This document shows positions 41,125-49,018 of a stretch of 64,000 nt of DNA, in pieces. The stretch is from NCBI RefSeq assembly GCF_030296055.1, contig NZ_AP027370.1, positions 558,001-622,000 on the forward strand, written 5' to 3'. Positions within the stretch are counted from its first letter, which is position 1, and each line of letters opens with the position of its first letter. The position numbers and the translations under genes are program-made. This stretch comes from Hydrogenimonas cancrithermarum. GTDB taxonomy: Bacteria > Campylobacterota > Campylobacteria > Campylobacterales > Hydrogenimonadaceae. The notes under the pieces were generated by a model, which saw nothing but the letters and a program-made list of their open reading frames with translations, did not search any database and had not been told where the DNA came from.

Positions 41125-41667
41125 ATGTACAACGTCGATACGCAGCTCATCAAATTTGTCACGGATCACTACTATATCCAGCGGCCCAACATCGTGAACA
41201 AGATCATCCATAACGGGCGGACTTTCTACAACAAATTCGAGCGTATCGACGAGCCTTTGACACGCCAAGTGATGAACGACCACGCCGATGGAAAAATCGT
41301 CGTTGCGCACGACCTCATCAATCGCTTCGACAAAGTCGAAAATATCGTTTTCGACTACAACGGGCGCAATCCGGAACGATTCTGGCACAGAGCGCAGCTT
41401 CTACTGCGAGAGGAGGGGTTTATCAACTTCACGGCGTATGAGACCAAGACAACGGGCCATCTTCACCTCTATGTCCACAAAGGGCATACCACTTTGCAGG
41501 AAGCGTATCAGCTCGGACGTCTCCTCTCTATGAAGCTCGCAACAAAACTCCCGAAAGAGTGGCGTATGTTTCCGACCTCCGAACTTCCCAGAGAATACAA
41601 CATCCTGATACTCCCGTACAGACTTTATGCGAAAGAGAGAGGCGCCTCCTGGTCGAAGCATATGTAA
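41125..41667 (+). CDS. DUF1882 conserved protein of Campylobacterota
   Basis: 180 residues, soluble. I recognise it by position (directly after glyA, before the SPOR protein, as I recall from Campylobacter jejuni) and by sequence style: [27 protein letters not shown], then a second half with [27 protein letters not shown]. The function is unknown. The half rich in His and Lys may bind nucleic acid or nucleotide; that is a guess. Confidence 0.85.
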   Translation: MYNVDTQLIKFVTDHYYIQRPNIVNKIIHNGRTFYNKFERIDEPLTRQVMNDHADGKIVVAHDLINRFDKVENIVFDYNGRNPERFWHRAQLLLREEGFINFTAYETKTTGHLHLYVHKGHTTLQEAYQLGRLLSMKLATKLPKEWRMFPTSELPREYNILILPYRLYAKERGASWSKHM

Positions 41668-41730
41668 TGGTTCCGTCGGTGGGTTCTGCGATACACCTTT
41701 CGATGGGACGGCCCCGATTTGAAGGTTTGC

Positions 41731-41736
41731 TATAAT
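41731..41736 (+). promoter_or_regulatory. Internal -10 box for the SPOR gene
   Basis: A perfect TATAAT after a GGTTTGC extension, 38 bases before ATG 41774. It suggests that the SPOR-trpE part of the cluster has its own promoter. Confidence 0.5.
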
Positions 41737-41773
41737 GCCTAAATATTATAAATATCCGAAAGGAGTACCACCG

Positions 41774-42463
41774 ATGGAAGAGAAACAAGATGACCTCGAT
41801 CTAATCATAAAGACAAAAAAACCTTCGGGGTTGAAGAAACTGCTGCTCGCAGCTGCCATTCTTCTGCTTGTACTGATCTTTATCATCCTTGTCACAAAAA
41901 GCCTGATTCAGAGTGACAACAAAACACAATCTTCTGTCATACTCCCTCCCGAGCCTGTCGCACACTCGCAAAGCCCTTCCAAAGAGCCTCTTTTCGAGCA
42001 GGTTCCCATCGAAGAGGAAGCTTCCGGTGAAAAGAAGATCGAACAGGTGATCGACAAACTCAAAAAGAGTGCGCCGGCACCGCAAAAAAGAGCGGTGGAG
42101 AGAGAACCTGTCACCGAAACCACACCTGCGAAAAGATCGGTCGAACCGACGAAGAAAGCGGAACGGGAAAAGGCGGCCGTATCTCCTGCGCCAAAACCGC
42201 TCCAGCCAAAACCGAAACCCGTAGCGACAGGAAGCTACTTCATTCAAGTCGGTGCCTTTTTCCGTTATCCTCCCAACAAAAAATTTCTCGATTCTATCGA
42301 AAAGGCGGGACTCCATTACGTTATCGCCGAAGGGATGAAGAACGGAAAACCCTACAAAAAGGTGATGGTGGGCCCCTACCCGACCAGAGCAGCGGCACAA
42401 AAAGATCTTGACCGTGTCAAAAAACATATCAACCAAAACGCCTATATCACAAAAAAGAGATAG
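41774..42463 (+). CDS. SPOR-domain protein (septal peptidoglycan binding)
   Basis: 229 residues: short cytoplasmic N-terminus, one membrane helix (22-44), a proline/lysine/glutamate-rich linker, and a C-terminal SPOR domain over the last 75 residues (GSYFIQVGAFFRYPPNKKFL; GKPYKKVMVGPYPTRAAAQ). SPOR domains bind denuded glycan strands at the division site. I chose ATG 41774 with AAAGGAG eight bases upstream; ATG 41735 lies inside the -10 box. It is followed two bases later by trpE. Confidence 0.9.
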   Translation: MEEKQDDLDLIIKTKKPSGLKKLLLAAAILLLVLIFIILVTKSLIQSDNKTQSSVILPPEPVAHSQSPSKEPLFEQVPIEEEASGEKKIEQVIDKLKKSAPAPQKRAVEREPVTETTPAKRSVEPTKKAEREKAAVSPAPKPLQPKPKPVATGSYFIQVGAFFRYPPNKKFLDSIEKAGLHYVIAEGMKNGKPYKKVMVGPYPTRAAAQKDLDRVKKHINQNAYITKKR

Positions 42464-42465
42464 AG

Positions 42466-43875
42466 ATGGTTTTTGTCAAAAAGATACTCTTCGACCAGTT
42501 CGCACCGCCGGCGCTTTACGCTAAAATCAGAGAACACTTCAACAACGATGTCACGATGCTCTTCGAGAGTGTCGGAGGGAACGATGAAGGAAATTTCAGC
42601 TTCATCTTCATCGGTGCGAAAGAGCGGCTGATCTATAAAGAGAATACGACGACCTATATCGACGAGATCGGTAATCGCCACACGCCGGAAACCGACCCCT
42701 TCTCCTTTCTGAAATCCTACTATGCCAATATCGATCAGGATGCCTACAAAACGAAACGCCTGGAGACCGGCCTCGGTTTTCTCGACGGCTTCATCGGCTA
42801 TATCGGCTACGACATGGTGAAAGTCTTCGAACCGGTGCTCAAACCCTACATGGATGCACTCGAAGACCGCGACGGCATCCCCGACTTCGACATGATCCGG
42901 CCGAAACTCGTTCTCGCATTTTCGCACAAAACCAGCGAACTGAGTCTCATTACATCGGATGAATCGACCTTTAAGACTTTCGATGCACTGATCGAACTGA
43001 TCGAATCGCCCTACGAATATATGACGATGAAACCGATCGAGAAAAGCGAAGGAGGCGAGTTCGCCTTCGACGAAGCGAAATTTCACAAAATGGTCGACGA
43101 CTCGAAAGAGATGATCCGAAGCGGCGACGTTTTTCAGATATTGATGTCCAACCGCTATGTGGAGAGAGCGAAAGTCGATCCTTTCAGTTTCTACCGGATT
43201 CTTCGTTCCAAAAACCCCTCCCCCTACCTCTTTCTTCTGGAATTCGAAGATTTCTCCATCGCCGGAAGTTCTCCGGAAGTGATGGTGCGGCTGACGGACG
43301 GAAACATTCTTCTGCGCCCCATCGCCGGAACGAGAAAGCGCGGAAAAACCATCGACCGCGACAAGGAGATGGAAGAGGAGATGCTAAGCGACCCGAAAGA
43401 GCGTGCCGAGCACATCATGCTCGTCGATCTCGGGCGAAACGACGTCGGACGCGTCGCCAAAGCGGGAACGGTCAAAGTCACGGCACTGATGCGTGTGGAA
43501 CGCTATTCCCATGTCATGCACATGGTCAGCGACGTCGAAGCGAAGCTGGACGATGGCAAAGATATGTTCGACCTCTTCGCCGCCACCTTTACCGCCGGAA
43601 CGATGACGGGAGCTCCGAAGATCCGCGCGATGGAGCTGATCGCCGAATTTGAAGGAATCAAGCGGGGCTTTTACAGCGGAAGCGTCGGGTACTTCGGCTT
43701 CGACGGCAACATGGACAGCTCCATCACGATCCGGACGGCCCTGGTAAAACCGGAGGAAATCGTCCTGCAAGCAGGTGCCGGCGTCGTCGCAGACAGCAAA
43801 CCGGAACTCGAATATCTCGAAGTGAAAAACAAACTGGCGGCGCTGCGCAGTACGCTGGACGATCTACGCGCATAA
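42466..43875 (+). CDS. trpE: Anthranilate synthase component I
   Basis: 469 residues. Chorismate-binding core motifs: LRPIAGTRKRGKTIDRD, LVDLGRNDVGRVA, SHVMHMVSDVEA, TMTGAPKIRAMELI and QAGAGVVADSKPELEY. The N-terminal FESVGG segment resembles the LLES site of tryptophan feedback inhibition, favouring TrpE over PabB. It forms anthranilate from chorismate with a glutamine amidotransferase (TrpG), which is not encoded here. It stands between the SPOR gene and aroE, an interruption of the Campylobacter order. Confidence 0.9.
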   Translation: MVFVKKILFDQFAPPALYAKIREHFNNDVTMLFESVGGNDEGNFSFIFIGAKERLIYKENTTTYIDEIGNRHTPETDPFSFLKSYYANIDQDAYKTKRLETGLGFLDGFIGYIGYDMVKVFEPVLKPYMDALEDRDGIPDFDMIRPKLVLAFSHKTSELSLITSDESTFKTFDALIELIESPYEYMTMKPIEKSEGGEFAFDEAKFHKMVDDSKEMIRSGDVFQILMSNRYVERAKVDPFSFYRILRSKNPSPYLFLLEFEDFSIAGSSPEVMVRLTDGNILLRPIAGTRKRGKTIDRDKEMEEEMLSDPKERAEHIMLVDLGRNDVGRVAKAGTVKVTALMRVERYSHVMHMVSDVEAKLDDGKDMFDLFAATFTAGTMTGAPKIRAMELIAEFEGIKRGFYSGSVGYFGFDGNMDSSITIRTALVKPEEIVLQAGAGVVADSKPELEYLEVKNKLAALRSTLDDLRA

Positions 43876-43878
43876 CGC

Positions 43879-43982
43879 GAGTGTTGAGTGTTGAGAAAGC
43901 TGGCTTGAGCCAGCTTCAAACAAAACAAAAAGTGGCAAAGCCACATCCTCAACTTTTCACTTTTAGTTTTTAACTTTTCACT
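43879..43982. repeat. Heptamer-repeat element (copy C) between trpE and aroE
   Basis: Left arm: GAGTGTT twice plus GAG (43879-43895). Core: an 8-bp hairpin AAGCTGGC/GCCAGCTT (43897-43916) and a 5-bp hairpin GTGGC/GCCAC (43932-43944). Right arm: five heptamers CTCAACT, TTTCACT, TTTAGTT, TTTAACT, TTTCACT (43948-43982), which are the opposite-strand type of the left arm. This is the clearest of the three copies. Confidence 0.65.
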
Positions 43983-43999
43983 AAAAAAACGGAGTTTTC

Positions 44000-44794
44000 A
44001 TGAAGTCACTTTTCGCACTCTTCGGCAATCCCGTCCACCACTCCAAATCGCCGCTGATGCACAACCTGGCGTTTCAAAAACTGGGATACGACGGCTGCTA
44101 TACACGGTGGCTTCTAAAAGAGGGTGCCAGGCTGCGGGAAACTTTTCTCGCGCTCGACCTCAAAGGGGCCAACATCACGGTCCCCCATAAAGAGGCAGCC
44201 TTCGAAGCGGCCGATATCGTCGAAGATTTCGCCGCCGAAGTCCGCGCCGTCAATACCCTCGTCCTGAAAGAGGGCAAACTTTACGGCTACAACACCGACG
44301 CCCCCGGCTTCTACCGCGCCCTTCAAAAACTCGGAGAGGTCAAAACCGCTCTCATCATGGGTGCCGGCGGCACGGCACGTGCCCTCTCCCTCTACCTGCG
44401 AAGTCAAGGCATCGACGTCGAGGTCGTCAACCGTTCGGCAGGCCGGCTTGAGTGGTTCAAAGCGGAGGGGTTTGTCTGCCACACCTGGGAGGGGTTCGAC
44501 GCGACACCCAAAGATGTCGTCATCAACACCACCTCCGCCGGCCTCGAAGACAATAGCCTTCCAATGCCCAAAGCGCTGCTCGACGCCGCTCTCGCACAGG
44601 CCAAATACGCCGTCGACGTCATCTACGGCAAAGAGACGCCGTTTCTCGAAGAGGCGAAAAGACTGAATCTTCCCCATTTCGACGGTTCGGAGATGCTCCT
44701 GCAGCAAGGCATCATCGCATTCGACTACTTCACCGACCACCGCTACACACTCGACGAGATCGAAAAGGCGATGCGGCCGTTTTTGAATCTCTAA
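44000..44794 (+). CDS. aroE: Shikimate dehydrogenase
   Basis: 264 residues. Substrate site GNPVHHSKSPLMHN at the N-terminus, GANITVPHKEAAFEAAD with the catalytic lysine, the NADP loop MGAGGTARAL and the end motif GSEMLLQQGIIAFDYFT. It reduces dehydroshikimate in the aromatic pathway, linked to the DAHP synthase and trpE nearby. A GGAG ribosome binding site precedes ATG. It converges with recR, with a 4-base overlap. Confidence 0.95.
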   Translation: MKSLFALFGNPVHHSKSPLMHNLAFQKLGYDGCYTRWLLKEGARLRETFLALDLKGANITVPHKEAAFEAADIVEDFAAEVRAVNTLVLKEGKLYGYNTDAPGFYRALQKLGEVKTALIMGAGGTARALSLYLRSQGIDVEVVNRSAGRLEWFKAEGFVCHTWEGFDATPKDVVINTTSAGLEDNSLPMPKALLDAALAQAKYAVDVIYGKETPFLEEAKRLNLPHFDGSEMLLQQGIIAFDYFTDHRYTLDEIEKAMRPFLNL

Positions 44795-45360
44795 ACCTTC
44801 ACCCGGTCCTGCAGGGCACGTGACAGCGAAAGCATATCGATGTTTTCGAGGCTCACTCCGGTCGGTACGCCCTGTGCGATCTTCGTAAAGACCAGATCGT
44901 AATCTTTGAGCTTCTCTTCGATGAAAAGAATCATCGCATCGGTGGCGATACTCGGCGTAAAGGCGAAGATCACCTCTTCTACCCCCTCTTCGATGCGGTC
45001 GGTCAGCTTCCCGCCATCGAGATGCTCCACCGATGCGATGACGAAGTAGGTGCCGTCGTAATCTCCACCCGCTTCGATCTGCAGAATATCCTTCGCGTGC
45101 TCGACGATGCAGAGTTTGGAGTGGTCGCGCGTAATGTCCGCACAGACGGGACAGAGCTCGTCTTCGCTCATGGCACCGCACCGTTCGCACTGCTGAATGT
45201 CTTGTACCGCCTTCTCGATCGCATGGGCGATCTTCATCGCGCCGAAGTGGTCGTCCATCACCATATGGTAGGCCATTCGCTGTGCCGATTTCTTCCCGAT
45301 GGAAGGCAGCGCCTCCAGGGCGTCGACAAGGTTTTCGAAACTCTCTATCTTGTTTTTCAT
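44791..45360 (-). CDS. recR: Recombination protein RecR
   Basis: 189 residues. Helix-hairpin-helix (LEALPSIGKKSAQRMAYHM), zinc finger CERCGAMSEDELCPVC and a Toprim domain (CIVEHAKDILQIEAGG) in the standard order. RecR acts with RecO and RecF in single-strand gap repair. The -10 box TAAAAT ends only seven bases before the ATG and no ribosome binding site is seen, so the message may be leaderless. Immediately upstream lies the scarred accessory region. Confidence 0.95.
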   Translation of the reverse strand: MKNKIESFENLVDALEALPSIGKKSAQRMAYHMVMDDHFGAMKIAHAIEKAVQDIQQCERCGAMSEDELCPVCADITRDHSKLCIVEHAKDILQIEAGGDYDGTYFVIASVEHLDGGKLTDRIEEGVEEVIFAFTPSIATDAMILFIEEKLKDYDLVFTKIAQGVPTGVSLENIDMLSLSRALQDRVKV

Positions 45361-45363
45361 ACC

Positions 45364-45379
45364 CGCGATTTTACCCTAA
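45364..45379 (-). promoter_or_regulatory. recR promoter, identical to the rpsF promoter core
   Basis: TTAGGGTAAAATCGCG on the minus strand, the same 16 bases as at 27136-27151. The -10 box is at 45368-45373. Transcription would start at or next to the recR start codon. Confidence 0.55.
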
Positions 45380-45429
45380 AAACGGCTGATTTCCCAGTCG
45401 TGTCTCTCCATCTTTTCTTTTTGAAAACC

Positions 45430-45555
45430 TTTCCCCTCTCCACTCGAAAATCCAAGGGACTCTTGATTTCTCCACGACCCAGTTCACGAACGACATTGGG
45501 TATAGATCATCGTCGTTTCGAGGTTTTTGTGCCCGAGCAGTTCTTAAATATGTTC
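45430..45555 (-). pseudogene. Remnant of an integron-integrase-like tyrosine recombinase (C-terminus)
   Basis: Read on the minus strand, this stretch encodes ELLGHKNLETTMIYT directly after a stop codon (TAA at 45544-45546), then, after a +1 shift (an extra A in ACCCAATGTC), HVVRELGRGEIKSPLDFRVE. This is the conserved C-terminal block of IntI-like tyrosine recombinases, with the LLGH box, the catalytic Tyr in MIYTH and the SPLD ending. Nothing upstream of the LLGH box is present; it is fused to a truncated membrane-fusion gene. It is a dead remnant that marks an old recombination event. Confidence 0.75.
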
Positions 45556-45750
45556 CATAGTCGCCTCGACTACCCCGCTTGCATGTGTTTCTATGGGAAT
45601 GTCGGCGGCTTTTGGTTTGACAACACTCACTTTGACGTGACGCTGTGCTTTGGGCACCTGCAATGTTTTGGCGACCGTATCTTCATCCTCCTCAAAAAAA
45701 GCAAAAAGCATACTGTAGAGCAGGAGTATCAAGAGAATGGATCTATTCAT
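45544..45750 (-). pseudogene. Truncated membrane-fusion (periplasmic adaptor) protein
   Basis: 68 residues: signal peptide/membrane helix (MNRSILLILLLYSMLFAFFE), then VKVSVVKPKAADIPIETHASGVVEA, the first beta strand of an RND/HlyD-type adaptor. The frame then runs into integrase-derived sequence (TMEHI) and stops. The lipoyl, hairpin and barrel domains are missing, as is any pump gene after it. It overlaps tolC by 8 bases, so it was once the next gene of that operon. Confidence 0.75.
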
Positions 45751-46939
45751 AGATTGCTCCCGAGCTAAGCATGTTGAGAATCAAGATATTTTTTTGTTTC
45801 ATTATGGCTACCTCGATACTTTTCTCCCGGAGGGCAAGATATGATTGAAATGCCTGAAGATAACTATTGAAATCGGTATAGTGCTTGAGGTATGCCGTTT
45901 TGATGCTTTTAAGCGTGGACTTGGCCTGACGAAGGGCAGGTTCTAGTATCTTGGCCTGTTTTTCAGCACTGCGGATCGATCCAAGATAGTTCAGATAATG
46001 TTCTGAAACTTCTATTTTTGCGGCTATGGCCTGGCTTTTGCTTCGAATGGCGTGGACTCTTGCCGCTTCCGCTTTTTTGCCAATACCAGCATCCAACGAA
46101 ATATGCACACCCGCAAAAACCGAATAGTTGTCACCATTAGCTGTTGGATCGCTGTTTTGCTGATATGCAGTACCTACAATCGCCTCCGGCAGCCAACTCT
46201 TTTGGATCGCTTCGGCCTCTTTTTGTGCCAATTCACTTTCTACATATTTGAGACGAAGTGAAGTTGCATGAAGCAAAAAGCCATTCATGTCCGCTTGCAA
46301 TCTCTCAACTTTCAGTGAGGGTATTGTCCGTTTTGGCACATAGAGTTTCAGGCGTGCACCCATTGTTTCCAGCATCGTCTGCTCGTCAATAATCTTGGCG
46401 TGAAAAAGAGACAATGTGTTGGCAAACCGTTCGCTTTCGATCTTTGGCATGGCACCGGCATTGACCGCCTTTTTGAGTTGTTTTAAAACAGACTCCTGCT
46501 CATGGTATAGCTTGCGATGCAGCTGCAGCACTTCGCGTGTACGGTGCCATGAAGCGATCATTTCGATCAGGGAAAGAAAAAGCTGTCTTTTTTGGCTCTC
46601 AAGCAGATAACGGTTCTGCTTGGCTTGTAGACGAATTTTTTCAATTGCAATGCCACTTTTGTTGAAAATATCGATGGTGTCGCTCAGAGAAATGTCAGTG
46701 GTGTTAAACCGTTTTGGGAGCAAATCGGCCTTGGTGTCCGTATAGAAGGCATCTACCGAAAACGAGGTGAAGCGGTTGATCTTCTTGGCAGATATTCCTA
46801 GCTGCTGTTGTTGCTCGATCATCTGAAGTTGACGGTCCATCTGCAGCCGTTTTTGCGCTGCTTTGATGTAGTCCAGAACAGCATTAGACGCCATGAGTAT
46901 CGCTGAAAATGTTGCCAAAAGCATAAGCTGCCTAATCAT
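45743..46939 (-). CDS. TolC-family outer membrane efflux protein
   Basis: 398 residues with a signal peptide (1-18) and long helical repeats typical of outer-membrane efflux proteins (RTREVLQLHRKLYHEQESVLKQ; LRLKYVESELAQKEAEAIQKSWLPE). TolC trimers form the outer-membrane duct for RND, ABC or MFS pumps. The gene appears intact, but its adaptor partner is truncated and its pump is lost; it could now serve the divergent ABC exporter. It follows the small lipoprotein gene after 82 bases. Confidence 0.88.
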   Translation of the reverse strand: MIRQLMLLATFSAILMASNAVLDYIKAAQKRLQMDRQLQMIEQQQQLGISAKKINRFTSFSVDAFYTDTKADLLPKRFNTTDISLSDTIDIFNKSGIAIEKIRLQAKQNRYLLESQKRQLFLSLIEMIASWHRTREVLQLHRKLYHEQESVLKQLKKAVNAGAMPKIESERFANTLSLFHAKIIDEQTMLETMGARLKLYVPKRTIPSLKVERLQADMNGFLLHATSLRLKYVESELAQKEAEAIQKSWLPEAIVGTAYQQNSDPTANGDNYSVFAGVHISLDAGIGKKAEAARVHAIRSKSQAIAAKIEVSEHYLNYLGSIRSAEKQAKILEPALRQAKSTLKSIKTAYLKHYTDFNSYLQAFQSYLALREKSIEVAIMKQKNILILNMLSSGAIYE

Positions 46940-47021
46940 GCCGCCTCCACATCATCGATGAGTGAATCGGAGCCCGCCCAAGGAATCATAGAAAACCATC
47001 TTCTCAACGATAAATACTTCA

Positions 47022-47234
47022 TTATTGCGATTCCAGGCGCTCTTCTTCCTCTTCTTGCATACGCAAAATGAAACGTGGACTCTGCCAAAGCTCCCCTTCA
47101 TGAGCTTCTTCTTGCCGGTGGTTTTCTTTTTTTGCAGCTTGGGAAGGAGGGATATCCGCGGTTGATGAACAGCCGGCAATGCAAAAGAGCAGGAAAGAGG
47201 CTATGTAGAAAAAGGGTACTCTTGAGGACATCAA
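47022..47234 (-). CDS. Tiny lipoprotein in the TolC operon
   Basis: 70 residues. The signal ends with the lipobox IAGC (Cys22); the mature part of about 48 residues is hydrophilic and rich in Glu and Gln (KKENHRQEEAHEGELW; LRMQEEEEERLES). The ATG overlaps the PepSY stop by 4 bases. I do not recognise a family; its place between PepSY and TolC suggests an envelope role with them. Confidence 0.65.
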   Translation of the reverse strand: MMSSRVPFFYIASFLLFCIAGCSSTADIPPSQAAKKENHRQEEAHEGELWQSPRFILRMQEEEEERLESQ

Positions 47235-47551
47235 TCCTCCTCTTCCATTTCAAGAATCTTTCCCGTTATCGGATCGATCAGGAGTTTCTTTTCTCGGCCG
47301 TCGGGTGTAAGGATTTCGATTTTATAAACCAGGTAATCATCCTCTTCATCCAATTTGGCTTTTATGACCTGGCCGGGTGCTTTTGTTTTCGCCGTTTTTA
47401 TGGCCTGAATCATCGAGATCCGTACCTTTTTAATGACAGATTTTTCGGATTTGAAAAATGGAATTTTGATACTGCCATGCAGTTCATCGCAAAATGCACC
47501 ATTCGCACCGAGAGTAGCAAGAATTACCACCATGGAAAGTTTTGTTTTCAC
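47231..47551 (-). CDS. Exported PepSY-domain protein
   Basis: 106 residues, GTG start with AGGAG six bases upstream. A signal peptide (about 1-21) is followed by a single PepSY domain (SMIQAIKTAKTKAPGQVIKA; VYKIEILTPDGREKKLLIDP; TGKILEMEEED). Small PepSY proteins often accompany CusS/CusR-type two-component genes. It is 98 bases downstream of the sensor kinase and 4-base coupled to the lipoprotein gene. Confidence 0.88.
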   Translation of the reverse strand: MKTKLSMVVILATLGANGAFCDELHGSIKIPFFKSEKSVIKKVRISMIQAIKTAKTKAPGQVIKAKLDEEDDYLVYKIEILTPDGREKKLLIDPITGKILEMEEED

Positions 47552-47649
47552 TGTCGCTCCTCTTGTTTGGGATTTACAGTGATTCTAAGAGATCAAAATG
47601 ATGGAGAAATGAAAAGAGTATGAAAGATTTTTAATTATTTGTACAGGAT

Positions 47650-49014
47650 TTATTGAGAAAAACGAATAACGAATTCACTTCCCTCTTCGCCACTTGTTAC
47701 GTAGATGTTCCCATTATGCAGCTGTGCTATCCAACGGGCAATTGAAAGCCCCAGTCCAGAGCCGGATGTTGTAGTTTCCCATTTCTTTTCAATCCGATAG
47801 AAAGGTTCAAAAATTTTCTCCTTCAAGTTTTCGGGTATTCCCGGGCCCTGGTCTACGATCTTGAGCTCGACACCCTTTCTTGTTTTTTGAAGTACAACCT
47901 TGATCACACTGCCGTCAGGAGAAAATTTGACAGCGTTATCCAGGAGGTTGACAATGGCTCGGCGCAACAGCGTGGGCTCTGCATCGACGGTCACCTTGTC
48001 GCATCGTAATTCGAATTCGATGTTTTTGGCTACCGCCGAAGGTCGCATCTGATCGATGGCTTCACCCACCAATTTGTCTAGCGAAACCAACCTGAACCGC
48101 TTTTTCAATGCCCTGGTGTCTGACTTGCTCAGCAGCAGCATCGTCTCGATTATCGACTGAAGCTTGTCGGTCTCTTCCAGCACGCTGTGCAACACTTCGG
48201 CGTACTCCTTTGAGCTGCGTTCACGTATCAGTGCCACGTCGATTTCACCGCGAATGATCGTAAGGGGCGTTTTGAGCTCATGGGAGACGCTGGCATTGAA
48301 ACGCCGTGCCTGGTTGAATGCATTTTCGAGTCGATCCAGCATCGTGTTGAACGTGTAGGCCAGTTCGAAAAACTCATCTTTTTCTTTTGGAAGTTCTATC
48401 CGCTTGGAGAGATTGCTCTGGGAAATGGTTGCTGCCGTTTCTGTTATGTTGCGCATTGGGGAGAGAACACGTTCGATGGCTCTGTATCCCAAGTAGAGTG
48501 CGACCAGAAAGATGACAAATCCAAAAAATACCAGTAATGCAGTAAAAGTTTCGAGTGTATCATCGATTTTATTGATTGGTACAGCCACTTTGATCAGATA
48601 ATCGATTCCATTTTTTTGCGCACGGTAGACAAGCAGACCCGATTCGTCTTCTTTGCTTACGAAGGGGATCTCTTCAATATAAAATCCAGGATCCGAATGC
48701 CCAAATCGGTGGTCCTGCATATTTTTCGTGAATAGTATTCGTTCGGGCTTGCCTGCTGTAAAGCGATAAACTTCTATAGAAACGGGGGAGAGAGGAAACT
48801 CCTCTTTCGGATCGATCACAGAACTTTTTTGTTGCGGATGGGCGAGTTCGTCATTTTTCAGATCCAGGGCAATACTTTCCAGCGAACTGTGCAAAGAGTT
48901 TTCAAAACTCAGGTTAAGTCCCGTATAAAAGAGTATGCCCAGAAACAGGAGCACCACTCCCAGCAAAACCGCATACCCTTTCAGAAGCCTTCCCGAAGCA
49001 CTTTGGGCACGCAT
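47650..49014 (-). CDS. Sensor histidine kinase (CusS/heavy-metal type layout)
   Basis: 454 residues: membrane helix 13-34, periplasmic domain of about 120 residues, membrane helix about 158-182, HAMP, then HisKA with the phospho-His in SVSHELKTPLTIIRGE and HATPase with NLLDNAVKFSPDGS, DQGPGIPE and GSGLGLSIA. The periplasmic sensor has no Cys or Met/His-rich metal-binding cluster that I can see, so a metal signal is only suggested by architecture. It follows the response regulator after 4 bases. Confidence 0.92.
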   Translation of the reverse strand: MRAQSASGRLLKGYAVLLGVVLLFLGILFYTGLNLSFENSLHSSLESIALDLKNDELAHPQQKSSVIDPKEEFPLSPVSIEVYRFTAGKPERILFTKNMQDHRFGHSDPGFYIEEIPFVSKEDESGLLVYRAQKNGIDYLIKVAVPINKIDDTLETFTALLVFFGFVIFLVALYLGYRAIERVLSPMRNITETAATISQSNLSKRIELPKEKDEFFELAYTFNTMLDRLENAFNQARRFNASVSHELKTPLTIIRGEIDVALIRERSSKEYAEVLHSVLEETDKLQSIIETMLLLSKSDTRALKKRFRLVSLDKLVGEAIDQMRPSAVAKNIEFELRCDKVTVDAEPTLLRRAIVNLLDNAVKFSPDGSVIKVVLQKTRKGVELKIVDQGPGIPENLKEKIFEPFYRIEKKWETTTSGSGLGLSIARWIAQLHNGNIYVTSGEEGSEFVIRFSQ

Positions 49015-49018
49015 CTTC

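Noticed and set aside
46952-47179. 75-residue minus-strand frame overlapping the tiny lipoprotein gene
   Set aside because: The overlapping frame at 47022-47234 has a lipoprotein signal and coupling to PepSY; this one has neither.
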